A stretch of 11,329 nt of DNA from contig CAMJHU010000023.1 in the NCBI GenBank assembly GCA_946405565.1, forward strand, positions 1 through 11,329, written 5' to 3'. Both the position numbers and the translations under genes were made by a program. Below, piece by piece: positions 1 through 7,500 of the stretch. The notes beneath the pieces are model-generated. The model was not told the origin of the DNA and ran no database searches. It worked only from the letters and a program-made list of their open reading frames with translations. This DNA comes from an uncultured Clostridia bacterium (lineage in GTDB: Bacteria; Bacillota; Clostridia; Oscillospirales; Acutalibacteraceae). Every line of letters starts with the position of its first letter. The stretch's first letter is position 1.

Positions 1-641
1 CCTTCGCGGCTGCCGAAGGCGCCATCGGTATCGCCGACAAGGCAAACAAGGTTCGTCAGAAGCCCCTCCGCGTCATTCTGAACGGTCTGGGCAAAGACGC
101 CGCACAGATCATTTCGAGAATCAACGGCTTCACCTATGTGGAGACCCGCTACGATTATCACACCGGCGAGCTGAAGGAAATTTACAGCAAGTGCTATTCC
201 AAGGATTCCGACAGCCCCAGAGCCAAGGTCAGATGCTACGGCGCCAACGATGTACAGGAAGGCGTGGCGATCATGTGGAAGGAGAACGTGGACGTTTCCA
301 TCACCGGTAACTCCACCAACCCCACCAGATTCCAGCATCCTGTGGCTGGCACCTATAAGAAGGAGCGCATCGAAGCCGGTAAGAAGTACTTCTCCGTCGC
401 ATCCGGCGGCGGCACCGGTCGTACCCTCCATCCCGACAACATGGCTGCCGGTCCCGCTTCCTACGGCATGACCGATACCCTCGGCAGAATGCACTCCGAC
501 GCGCAGTTCGCGGGTTCCTCCTCTGTTCCGGCGCACGTGGAAATGATGGGTCTCATCGGCGCGGGCAACAATCCGATGGTCGGTATGACGGTTTCCGTCG
601 CGGTTTCCATCGAAGAAGCTGCCAAGGCTGGCAAGTTCTAA
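1..641 (+). CDS. GGGtGRT-family protein, 3' part (5' end outside window)
   Basis: The frame is open from the window edge (first whole codon at base 3) to TAA at 639-641, giving 212 visible residues. The GTG at 138 lies inside this open frame and is not the start. The motif GGGTGRT, encoded at 405-425 and followed by LHPDN, is the signature of the GGGtGRT protein family (Pfam PF14057 from memory), whose members are about 330 residues, so roughly the N-terminal third is missing. The molecular function of the family is unknown. I recall members next to NifU/SufU-like iron-sulfur scaffold genes in Clostridia, but no such neighbour is visible here. No membrane segment is seen, so it is probably cytoplasmic. 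Codons favour C-ending forms such as GGC, ACC and TTC, which fits a well expressed gene. A strong terminator follows directly. Confidence 0.85.
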   Translation, partial: FAAAEGAIGIADKANKVRQKPLRVILNGLGKDAAQIISRINGFTYVETRYDYHTGELKEIYSKCYSKDSDSPRAKVRCYGANDVQEGVAIMWKENVDVSITGNSTNPTRFQHPVAGTYKKERIEAGKKYFSVASGGGTGRTLHPDNMAAGPASYGMTDTLGRMHSDAQFAGSSSVPAHVEMMGLIGAGNNPMVGMTVSVAVSIEEAAKAGKF

Positions 642-675
642 GAGGTTGCTTGGATATCTTAATCCTGTAAATACA

Positions 676-730
676 CCCCAAACGGATAAACAACGCTTTA
701 TGCCATGTTTTCCGTTTGGGGTTGTTTTTT
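676..730 (+). terminator. Intrinsic terminator after the GGGtGRT gene
   Basis: The arm CCCCAAACGGA (676-686) is perfectly complementary to TCCGTTTGGGG (711-721). After one T-T-G step it runs into six T residues (725-730). The inner bases AAAC (688-691) and GTTT (707-710) can extend the stem past a one-base bulge, leaving a loop of about 15 bases. The stem begins 35 bases after the stop codon, so this should end the upstream transcript before the ATPase promoter. Confidence 0.92.
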
Positions 731-748
731 CGGATTCGTCATTTACTG

Positions 749-791
749 AAAAAAGTCAAGTATGATTTGCCAAATCGTACTTGACTTTTTT
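749..791. repeat. Near-perfect 43-bp palindrome overlapping the ATPase promoter
   Basis: Bases 749-769 pair with 771-791 around a single central C at 770. Of 21 pairs, 20 are Watson-Crick and one is T-G (763/777). The outer ends are A6 and T6, and each arm carries TTGACT reading outward. The right-arm TTGACT (781-786) is the -35 box of the promoter of the next gene. As RNA it would form a long hairpin followed by U6, so it could also act as a weak bidirectional terminator. As DNA it is a plausible operator for a dimeric regulator. Which of these applies cannot be told from sequence alone. Confidence 0.85.
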
Positions 792-808
792 AATTCTGGT
801 GCTATACT
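781..808 (+). promoter_or_regulatory. Extended -10 promoter of the ATPase gene
   Basis: The -35 box TTGACT (781-786) and -10 box TATACT (803-808) are separated by 16 bases. TG at 800-801, one base before the -10, makes an extended -10. Each hexamer differs from sigma-A consensus at one position. The predicted transcript start is near 815, giving a leader of about 33 bases. The -35 box lies inside the right arm of the palindrome, so a protein bound there would compete with RNA polymerase. Confidence 0.8.
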
Positions 809-847
809 GTTTACAAAATGACCATAGTCAGAGAGAAGATGTGAAAG

Positions 848-2257
848 ATGTTTATCGGCAGAGAACGTGAATTGAATATGCTTCAAAAATTATATGATTC
901 GGACAGATTTGAATTTGTGGTTTTGTACGGCCGCCGCCGGGTAGGAAAGACTGCGCTGATCAATCATTTTATAGATGATAAACCCTCTATCTATTATATC
1001 GGTATTGAGAGCAACGAAGGACAGAATCTGGAAAATCTCAGCAGAAGTATTCTGGATTACACAAACGGAGATCATTCGGAAATGCCATTGGCGTTCCCGA
1101 ATTTTCAGTCCGCATTGGAGACGATTTTCCGAATTTCAGAGAAAAAACGAATCATATTGGCGATTGACGAATACCCGTATGTCGCCAGAGCTTCCAAAAG
1201 TTTTGCCTCCACACTGCAAATGCTGATAGACCGGTATAAAGACAGCTCCAGACTGATGCTGATTCTGTGCGGATCGTCCATGTCATATATGGAAGATCAT
1301 GTACTTTCCTATAAAGCCCCGCTTTACGGAAGGAGAACGGCACAGATGAAACTGCTTCCGTTCAGCTTTTTTGAAACCTGCCGCTGTTTTCAGAATTTCT
1401 CAGACAGCGAGAAAGCACTTGCATACGGTATATTGGGCGGAACACCGCAGTATATCCTGCAATTCGATGATTCACGCAGCATGGAGGAAAACATAAAAAA
1501 CACCTTTTTCAATCCCATGTCATTTCTCTATGAGGAACCGATCAATCTGCTGAAACAGGAAGTAAGGGAACCGGCAGTATATACCAGCATCATCTCCGCG
1601 ATTGCGGCGGGGGCTTCCAGGATGTCGGAAATTTCCGCCAAGGTCGGCGAAAATACGAATGTCTGCGCTTCCTATCTCAAGAATCTGGTTTCACTCGGCA
1701 TCGTTCAGAAAGAATCTCCCTACGGTGAAAAACAATCCAAAAGAACACTCTATTATATTGAAGATAATATGTTTCGTTTTTGGTATCGCTTTATTCCCGA
1801 AAATGCCTCGATGATTGCCAGAGGCGGAGCGGATATGGTTTATCGCAGAATCGAACCGCAGTTTTCCGACTATATGGGAAAAATATTTGAAGATATCTGT
1901 CGTCAATATCTATGGGAACTGCTTTTATGCGGAAAGTCCCCCGTGGAATTCATATCGCTTGGACGCTGGTGGGGAAATGATCCGGTTCGTAAATGCCAAG
2001 CGGAGATTGACATCATGGGGGAGCAGGATAAAAGTACGGCTTTATTTGCCGAATGCAAATGGACGAATACCCCCATTGATAACGGCGTGTTGGAAACGCT
2101 CGTTGAACGCGGTACGCTGTTTTCTTATACAAACCCGCATTTCTTTCTGTTTGCCAAATCGGGTTTTACAAAGGGCTGTATAGAAAAAGCAGCCGCTCTC
2201 GGCAATATTTCACTGATAAGGTATGAGGATATCGTCAGAATGCGGGTTTCGATATGA
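848..2257 (+). CDS. Archaeal-type P-loop ATPase with DUF234 / PD-(D/E)XK-like C-terminus
   Basis: This 469-residue protein starts FIGRERELNML, the usual opening of PF01637-type ATPases. Walker A is GRRRVGKT (28-35), Walker B is IILAIDE (102-108), and CGSS (141-144) is a sensor-like strand followed by the typical PLYGRRT (158-164). A winged-helix-like stretch spans about 240-300. The C-terminal part (about 305-469) resembles DUF234: E348, EID (386-388) and ECK (402-404) are spaced like a PD-(D/E)XK nuclease core. Family members are common in archaea and gut bacteria, and their role is not established. It is preceded by a weak GAGAAG ribosome site nine bases before ATG. It stands alone, with its own promoter and palindrome, and is AT-richer than its neighbours (26 of 60 bases G+C at 1141-1200 against 33 of 60 at 2701-2760 in ispG). 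That suggests acquisition by transfer. The call of the ATPase family is firm; nuclease activity is inference. Confidence 0.9.
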   Translation: MFIGRERELNMLQKLYDSDRFEFVVLYGRRRVGKTALINHFIDDKPSIYYIGIESNEGQNLENLSRSILDYTNGDHSEMPLAFPNFQSALETIFRISEKKRIILAIDEYPYVARASKSFASTLQMLIDRYKDSSRLMLILCGSSMSYMEDHVLSYKAPLYGRRTAQMKLLPFSFFETCRCFQNFSDSEKALAYGILGGTPQYILQFDDSRSMEENIKNTFFNPMSFLYEEPINLLKQEVREPAVYTSIISAIAAGASRMSEISAKVGENTNVCASYLKNLVSLGIVQKESPYGEKQSKRTLYYIEDNMFRFWYRFIPENASMIARGGADMVYRRIEPQFSDYMGKIFEDICRQYLWELLLCGKSPVEFISLGRWWGNDPVRKCQAEIDIMGEQDKSTALFAECKWTNTPIDNGVLETLVERGTLFSYTNPHFFLFAKSGFTKGCIEKAAALGNISLIRYEDIVRMRVSI

Positions 2258-2313
2258 TCGTTTCGTCGCATTTACGGAATGACAGTCTTTCCCCGCCTCC
2301 CCACAAAAACGCA

Positions 2314-2342
2314 TTGACAACCCTCTTCCAATCTTTTATAAT
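2314..2342 (+). promoter_or_regulatory. Perfect-consensus sigma-A promoter of the ispG-polC unit
   Basis: TTGACA (2314-2319) and TATAAT (2337-2342) are exact consensus hexamers separated by the ideal 17 bases. Transcription should begin near 2349, leaving a leader of about 70 bases before ispG. No riboswitch, attenuator or strong hairpin is evident in that leader. The preceding 2258-2313 shows no clear terminator for the ATPase gene, so some read-through into this unit is possible. Confidence 0.92.
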
Positions 2343-2419
2343 AGATATCAATAACAGATGATGCTCCACATATCCAACGAAACCAATTTTGATTCATCGA
2401 GAAAGGACGGTATTACTCT

Positions 2420-3469
2420 ATGGAAAGAAAAAAGACGCGCAAGGTGCAGGTGGGCAACCTGTTTATCGGCGGGGACGCGCCGATTACCATTCAGTCCATG
2501 CTCAACAAGCCCTCCACCGACATCGAAGGCAGTGTGGCACAGGCAAAGGCACTGGAAGCCGCGGGCTGTGAGATTATCCGGGCGGCAGTGCCGGATATGC
2601 CAGCGGTAAGACTCATCGCGGCACTCAAGGAAGCCGTATCGGTTCCGATTGTGGCGGACATTCACTTTGACTACAAGCTGGCGCTGGAATCGGCGGCGGC
2701 AGGGGTGGATAAAATCCGCATCAATCCCGGCAATATCGGCGGCGAAGACCGTGTGAAAGCGGTGGTGGAAGCCTGTCGCGCACGGAAGATTCCCATTCGC
2801 GTGGGGGTCAATTCCGGTTCGGTGGAGAAATCCATTCTGGCAAAATACGGTGCGCCCACAGCCGAAGCGTTGGTGGAGAGTGCGCTCTATCATGTATCGC
2901 TGCTGGAAAAATTCGATTTTTACGATACCGTCATTTCCATGAAATCCTCCGACGTGCAGACGATGGTGGAAGCCTACCGGCTGGCGTCCGAGAAGTGCGA
3001 TTATCCGCTGCATCTCGGTGTGACCGAAGCGGGCACCGAACGGCTGGGACTGATCAAGTCCTCGGCGGGTCTGGGCGCACTGCTCATGGACGGAATCGGC
3101 GATACGGTGCGTGTTTCGCTGACGGCGGATCCGGTGCGGGAGGTTTACGCGGCGAAGGATATTCTGCGCTCGCTGGAAATCCGAAAGGGCGGCATCCAGT
3201 TTGTGTCCTGTCCCACCTGCGGACGCACGCGCATTGATCTCATCAAGCTGGCGGAGGACGTGCAGGAAGCCCTGAAAGATGTGGATAAAGACATCAAGGT
3301 AGCGGTCATGGGCTGCGTGGTCAACGGTCCCGGGGAAGCCAGAGAAGCCGATATCGGCGTGGCAGGCGGCGTGGGCTGCGGTCTGATCTTCAGGAAGGGC
3401 GAAGTGCTGCGCAAGGTGTCGGAGGAAGATCTGCTGCCCGAACTGCTCAAGGAAATTGAAAAGCTCTGA
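2420..3469 (+). CDS. ispG: 4-hydroxy-3-methylbut-2-en-1-yl diphosphate synthase (IspG/GcpE)
   Basis: IspG is the cytoplasmic [4Fe-4S] enzyme of the MEP pathway that reductively converts MEcPP to HMBPP, the penultimate step towards IPP and DMAPP. The 349-residue length is normal for the two-domain bacterial form. The N-terminal TIM-barrel part includes PITIQSM (21-27) and VADIHFDYKLAL (78-89). The C-terminal part has the cluster ligands CPTC (C264, C267), C299 in GCVVNGPGE, and E306, which match the known Cys-Cys-Cys-Glu ligand set. The ATG at 2420 follows AAAGGA (2402-2407) with a 12-base gap. It is the first gene after a perfect consensus promoter and heads a unit ending in polC. In related Firmicutes ispG lies in the uppS-cdsA-dxr-rseP region near polC; those upstream partners are not present here. 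Confidence 0.97.
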   Translation: MERKKTRKVQVGNLFIGGDAPITIQSMLNKPSTDIEGSVAQAKALEAAGCEIIRAAVPDMPAVRLIAALKEAVSVPIVADIHFDYKLALESAAAGVDKIRINPGNIGGEDRVKAVVEACRARKIPIRVGVNSGSVEKSILAKYGAPTAEALVESALYHVSLLEKFDFYDTVISMKSSDVQTMVEAYRLASEKCDYPLHLGVTEAGTERLGLIKSSAGLGALLMDGIGDTVRVSLTADPVREVYAAKDILRSLEIRKGGIQFVSCPTCGRTRIDLIKLAEDVQEALKDVDKDIKVAVMGCVVNGPGEAREADIGVAGGVGCGLIFRKGEVLRKVSEEDLLPELLKEIEKL

Positions 3470-3508
3470 GAAAACATACCGATACCGTTTTCGGAGGTGT
3501 TGGCTGCT

Positions 3509-3730
3509 ATGAAAATCAAATTGTCGCGGCGGACGAAATGGCGGCTGCGGCGGGAATGCCGGAAGACCGGGCGCAAACTCTGGCGCTCCGCGGGAGCGCT
3601 TGCGGGTTCGGCTGCCGCCAGAGGTATTGAGAAGGGCATCGAAAAGGGCATCGAGGCGGCGGGAACCGCCACAGCCAAGGCGCTCGGCAGAGCTGCCGGG
3701 AAGGTGCTGCGGCTGCCCGCGCCCAAATAA
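3509..3730 (+). CDS. Small, very basic Gly/Ala-rich protein (73 aa), unknown
   Basis: I do not recognise this protein. ATG 3509 is chosen over the in-frame GTG at 3497 because the ribosome site GGAGG (3493-3497) overlaps that GTG and sits 11 bases before the ATG. Of 73 residues, 21 are Lys or Arg and 4 are Glu, a net charge near +17. The N-terminus has KIKLSRRTKWRLRREC (2-17). It is followed by an Ala/Gly-rich stretch (28-67) containing a GIEK repeat (39-50) that is encoded by imperfect 12-base repeats. No signal peptide or hydrophobic segment long enough for a membrane helix is seen; nucleic-acid or membrane-surface binding is possible but unproven. It lies 39 bases after ispG and 35 before the next small gene. 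That gene shares the KIK-L/I-SRR motif, which supports it being a real gene. Confidence 0.65.
   Translation: MKIKLSRRTKWRLRRECRKTGRKLWRSAGALAGSAAARGIEKGIEKGIEAAGTATAKALGRAAGKVLRLPAPK
3623..3658 (+). repeat. Three imperfect 12-base tandem units (Gly-Ile-Glu-Lys)
   Basis: Within the 73-residue gene, three consecutive 12-base units encode GIEK, GIEK and GIEA. The first two differ mainly at third codon positions (GGT ATT GAG AAG against GGC ATC GAA AAG), so the repeat is older than a fresh slippage event or is kept at the protein level. Confidence 0.75.
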
Positions 3731-3765
3731 TTCCATTCCAAATCACAGACGGTGGGTGACAGCGT

Positions 3766-3927
3766 ATGAATCTGTGGCAGATCGCGTCCGCGTTCCTTGT
3801 GGACGCTGTGAGAAAAATCAAGATATCCCGCAGGAGCAAGCGCAAGCTCCAAAAGGCAGCCAATCAGTCGGTGGACGCGGCAGCCAATGTTGCCATCGAT
3901 ATTCTGAAGAGCTTGCGGAAATCCTGA
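3766..3927 (+). CDS. Small basic protein (53 aa), unknown, related to the preceding one
   Basis: This is a short gene of 53 residues running from ATG 3766 to TGA 3925-3927. An in-frame TGA at 3757 makes ATG 3766 the only reasonable start. GGTGGGTGA (3751-3759) is an SD-like sequence at suitable distance. The protein begins MNLWQIASAFLVDAVRK and then has KIKISRRSKRKLQK (17-30), which matches KIKLSRRTKWRLRR of the preceding protein at 8 of 14 positions with mostly conservative changes elsewhere. It has 12 Lys/Arg against 3 Asp. The Ala-rich C-terminal half could form an amphipathic helix. It sits 35 bases after one gene and 43 before the next, in the same direction. No function can be assigned. 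Confidence that it is translated rests on the shared motif, the spacing and the ribosome site. Confidence 0.6.
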   Translation: MNLWQIASAFLVDAVRKIKISRRSKRKLQKAANQSVDAAANVAIDILKSLRKS

Positions 3928-3970
3928 ACGATGTGAAACATTCTATTGATTACGGCAAGGAGCGTGTTGA

Positions 3971-4513
3971 ATGATGGCAAAGAAGCATCTCTCTACCAAG
4001 GAGAAAATCAAAAAAGCCAAACGCCGGCAGCGTCTGGGGACGGCGGCAAAGATTATTTTGCCCATCGTCGGATTGCTGGTGGCGATTCCCGTATTGTATT
4101 ATACCTACTTCGGCGTCACCTTCGGACTGCTGCCGATGTTTGACTATGACCAGCAGAAGAATGTCGGGGCAGGGTACAGTCACCCGCTCAACGCCATTCC
4201 CGCGAGTGATGAAAATCATTATACCCTCGCCTACTATTATGCCGACCGCTGGCATGTGATAGAGGATGATGCGCTGCTCAAAGCCAACCGCGGGAATTTT
4301 ATCATCTATAAAAAAGATGATGAGTGGGACGAAAAGAGTCATCGCCAGCTTTTTATCATGAAAAACGACGGCTGTATGGCACATATTCCACTCTCTTCCT
4401 TTACGCTCATCGACGCGAGATGTTTTAAAGACCATGAAAAGATCATGTCCATGGAGGAATTCAAGCACTATGTGGATGAGGAACGGCATTTTTACAGTGT
4501 CTATATTTATTGA
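3971..4513 (+). CDS. Single-pass membrane protein (180 aa), unknown
   Basis: I do not recognise a family. AAGGAG (3957-3962) lies 8 bases before ATG 3971, favouring it over the adjacent ATG 3974. The first 23 residues are strongly basic (KEKIKKAKRRQRL at 10-22). A hydrophobic segment of about residues 24-55 follows, containing IILPIVGLLVAIPVLYY. By the positive-inside rule the N-terminus is cytoplasmic and the roughly 125-residue remainder would lie outside the membrane. That part is rich in aromatic and charged residues, with HYTLAYYYADRWHVIEDD (83-100) suggesting a small beta-rich domain. There is no signal-peptidase or lipobox motif. It is transcribed with ispG and polC, 37 bases before polC. 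The topology is a firm reading; the function is unknown. Confidence 0.82.
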   Translation: MMAKKHLSTKEKIKKAKRRQRLGTAAKIILPIVGLLVAIPVLYYTYFGVTFGLLPMFDYDQQKNVGAGYSHPLNAIPASDENHYTLAYYYADRWHVIEDDALLKANRGNFIIYKKDDEWDEKSHRQLFIMKNDGCMAHIPLSSFTLIDARCFKDHEKIMSMEEFKHYVDEERHFYSVYIY

Positions 4514-4550
4514 TGATTTTTGGAACATGAGAAGGAGAACATAACGCGGA

Positions 4551-7500
4551 ATGACAAGCAGAATCACAGATATTTTTGCGGAAGCGGCAGACCAGTATGA
4601 CGTAAAGCAGGTGGGAGACGGAGAGATCACCCGTATCCGCTTTGCGGAAAAATGCCGCGTGATGACGGTATTTGCCGCTTACCGCGAATACATTGAGCGG
4701 GAACTTCTCTTTAAAGCCGAACACGCTCTGCGGGAACGTTACGGCTTTTCCTCGGTGCGCATCAAGCCGCGTTTTCCCGAAAAGTGCTTTACCCGCGGCG
4801 TGCTGGACGACATGGTGCTGGAACTGAAACGGCAGATTTCCACAGTCAACGGTTCCTTTGCGGGTTGCAAATGGACATTTGACAACGCCAATGGGGTGGT
4901 GTCCTGTCAGCTCGCCCACAACGCGCTGGCGCTGCTGGAAGAGAAGCATTTCAGCGACGAATTCGTGAAGCTGGTGCGGGAGGAATTCGGGCGGAATGTG
5001 GAGATACGGCTCACGGTGGACGGAAATGCCCCTAAGCGCGTGGAATTGCCGCCGCCTGAACCCACACCGCCTCCGGCAGCACCTTCGGCAGCGCCGGGTT
5101 TGCCGCCGCCGTGGGAAACCGCTGCCGCCGCGCCGCCTCCCCGTCCGGAATTTACCGGTGAGGTGCGTGCCAAAAAAGTGAAGGTGCAGGAAGGTCCCGC
5201 ATCTCTGACGTTTGAAGGGATTCCCGAAGCCTATCACGACCCGGAAATCATCTACGGTACCCCCAAAAACGTGCCTGCCGTCCGGATGGTAGACCTTAAC
5301 GCCAATTACAAAAAGGTCACGGTGTACGGTACAGTCTTTTCTTATAATAAGAAGGATACCAAGGCGGGCGACAAATGGATTGTATCCTTTGCCGTGACCG
5401 ACCGCACGTCTTCCGTCACGGTCAAGATGATTGTCAAAAAGGACGAAGCGGGCTTTCTGGATTCACTCGGTGACGGAAAATGCGTGGCGGTGCAGGGAGA
5501 CTATAAGCTCGACGACTTTGATCATGAATACGCGGTTCGTCCCCAGTGCATTGCGCTGATACAGGAAACCAAGCGTACCGATACGGCGGAAGTCAAGCGC
5601 GTGGAGCTTCACCTGCATACCAATATGTCCGCGATGGACGCCATGACGCCCACCAAAAAGCTGGTACAGCGTGCGGCTGACTGGGGAATGCCCGCGATTG
5701 CGATTACCGATCACGGCGTGGCGCAGGCGTTTCCGGACGCGATGAACGCCGCCCGTGCTTGCAAGAAGAGCGGCAAGCCCATCAAGATTCTCTACGGCAT
5801 CGAAGCCTATTATATCGACGACATGGTGGATATTGTCAAGGGAGAGGATCACCGTCCGCTTGACGGAGAATTCATCGTCTTTGACCTCGAAACCACCGGT
5901 CTGAGCGCGGTATCGGAACGCATCACCGAGATCGGAGCAGTGCGGTATCGCGGCGGAGAAATCGCGGATAAATTCAATACCTTTGTCAATCCCCATATGC
6001 CCATTCCTCCCAAAATCGTGGAGCTGACCGGCATCACAGACGATATGGTGAAAGACGCGCCCGATGAGGATCAAGCCGTGCGGGCATTTCTGGAATTCGC
6101 GGGAGAGCATCCGATCTTTATCGCCCACAACGCCAATTTTGATATCGGCTTTATGCGGGCGGCGTGTCAGCGGTGCGGCATTCCGTTTGACCCGGTGTAT
6201 ATCGACACCGTGCCGCTCGCGAGAGCGCTGCATCCCGCGCTGAAAAACCACAAGCTCGACACAGTGGGCGAGTATCTGGAAATTCCGCCCTTTGAACACC
6301 ACCGCGCCTGTGATGACGCGCTGGCGCTGGCGCAGATTGTGCAGAAGGAATTTGCGCTGCTCGGTAAGGAATATCAGGTGAGCAGCGTGGCGGATATCAA
6401 TACCAACGCCAAATCTACCGATACCACCAAGCTGCGTCCTTATCATCAGATTATCATCGCCAAAAATCTTGTCGGTCTGAAAAACCTTTACAAGCTGATT
6501 TCCGCCTCGAATTTAAAGCACTTCCACCGCAAGCCGCGTATCACGCGCAGCGATCTTATCAAGCGGCGGGAAGGACTGATTCTGGGAAGCGCCTGCGAAC
6601 AGGGCGAACTGTATCAGGCGATACTGCGCGGCGCCAGCGAACAGGATATCGAAAAAATCGCCCGGTTTTACGATTATCTGGAAATCCAGCCGCTGGGCAA
6701 CAACGAATTCATGCTGCGCAACGGCACGGTCAAGGATCGGCAGGGGCTGATCGACATCAACAAGCGCATCATTGCGCTGGGCGAGAAGCTCGGCATTCCG
6801 GTTGTGGCAACCTGCGACGTGCATTTCATGGAGCCGGAGGACGCGGAGTTCCGCAAGGTGCTGATGGTGCAGCAGGGCTTTGACGATGCCGACAAGCAGC
6901 CGCCTCTCTATTTCCGCACCACGGAGGAAATGCTGGCGGAATTTGACTATCTGCCGCGGGAAAAGGCGTATGAGATTGTAGTGACCAACACCAACAGAAT
7001 TGCTGACATGACCGAGGAAATCCAGCCCATTCCCGACGGTGTGTTCCCGCCTTCCATCGATGGCGCGGAACAGCAGCTCCGCGATATCTCCACCGCCCGG
7101 GCGCATGAGATATACGGCGACCCGCTGCCGGAGTATGTGCAGGCGCGTCTCGATAAGGAACTCAATTCCATCATCGGCAACGGCTTTGCCGTGATGTACA
7201 TGACTGCCCAGAAGCTCATTGCCTATTCGGAGGAAAACGGCTATCTGGTTGGTTCGCGAGGCTCGGTGGGTTCGTCCTTTGTGGCAACCATGTCGGGCAT
7301 TTCGGAGGTCAATCCGCTGGCGCCCCATTATGTCTGTCCCCAGTGCAAGTGGAGCCAGTTCTTTGAAAAAAGTCTGGAATACGGCTCCGGCTTTGATCTG
7401 CCGGCAAAAAAATGTCCGCAGTGCGGCGCGGAACTCAACCGCGACGGTCACGAGATTCCGTTTGAAACCTTCTTGGGTTTCAACGGCGACAAGCAGCCGG

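Noticed and set aside
736..759. Divergent promoter from the left arm of the palindrome
   Set aside because: The left arm gives TTGACT on the minus strand, but 17 bases further the sequence is AATCCG, not a -10 box, and no minus-strand gene follows.
839..844. Minimal ATG-TGA start-stop just before the ATPase ATG
   Set aside because: Such six-base combinations arise by chance; there is no SD spacing argument or conservation to support regulation.
2258..2313. Terminator after the ATPase gene
   Set aside because: No stable stem followed by a T-run was found by eye in this interval.
2348..3736. Long minus-strand open frame (462 codons) opposite ispG and the small basic gene
   Set aside because: It is a shadow of GC-biased codons in ispG; the product is a His/Arg/Phe-rich composition without domains and no ribosome site was seen.
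3600..3974. Plus-strand frame of 124 codons overlapping the two small genes
   Set aside because: It starts inside the 73-residue gene, has no ribosome site and an Arg/Pro-rich shadow composition; the 53-residue frame has the shared motif and proper spacing instead.
3971..4040. Relationship of the basic N-terminus of the 180-residue protein to the KIK-SRR small proteins
   Set aside because: The similarity is only in lysine and arginine content and is explained by the positive-inside rule; residues do not align.
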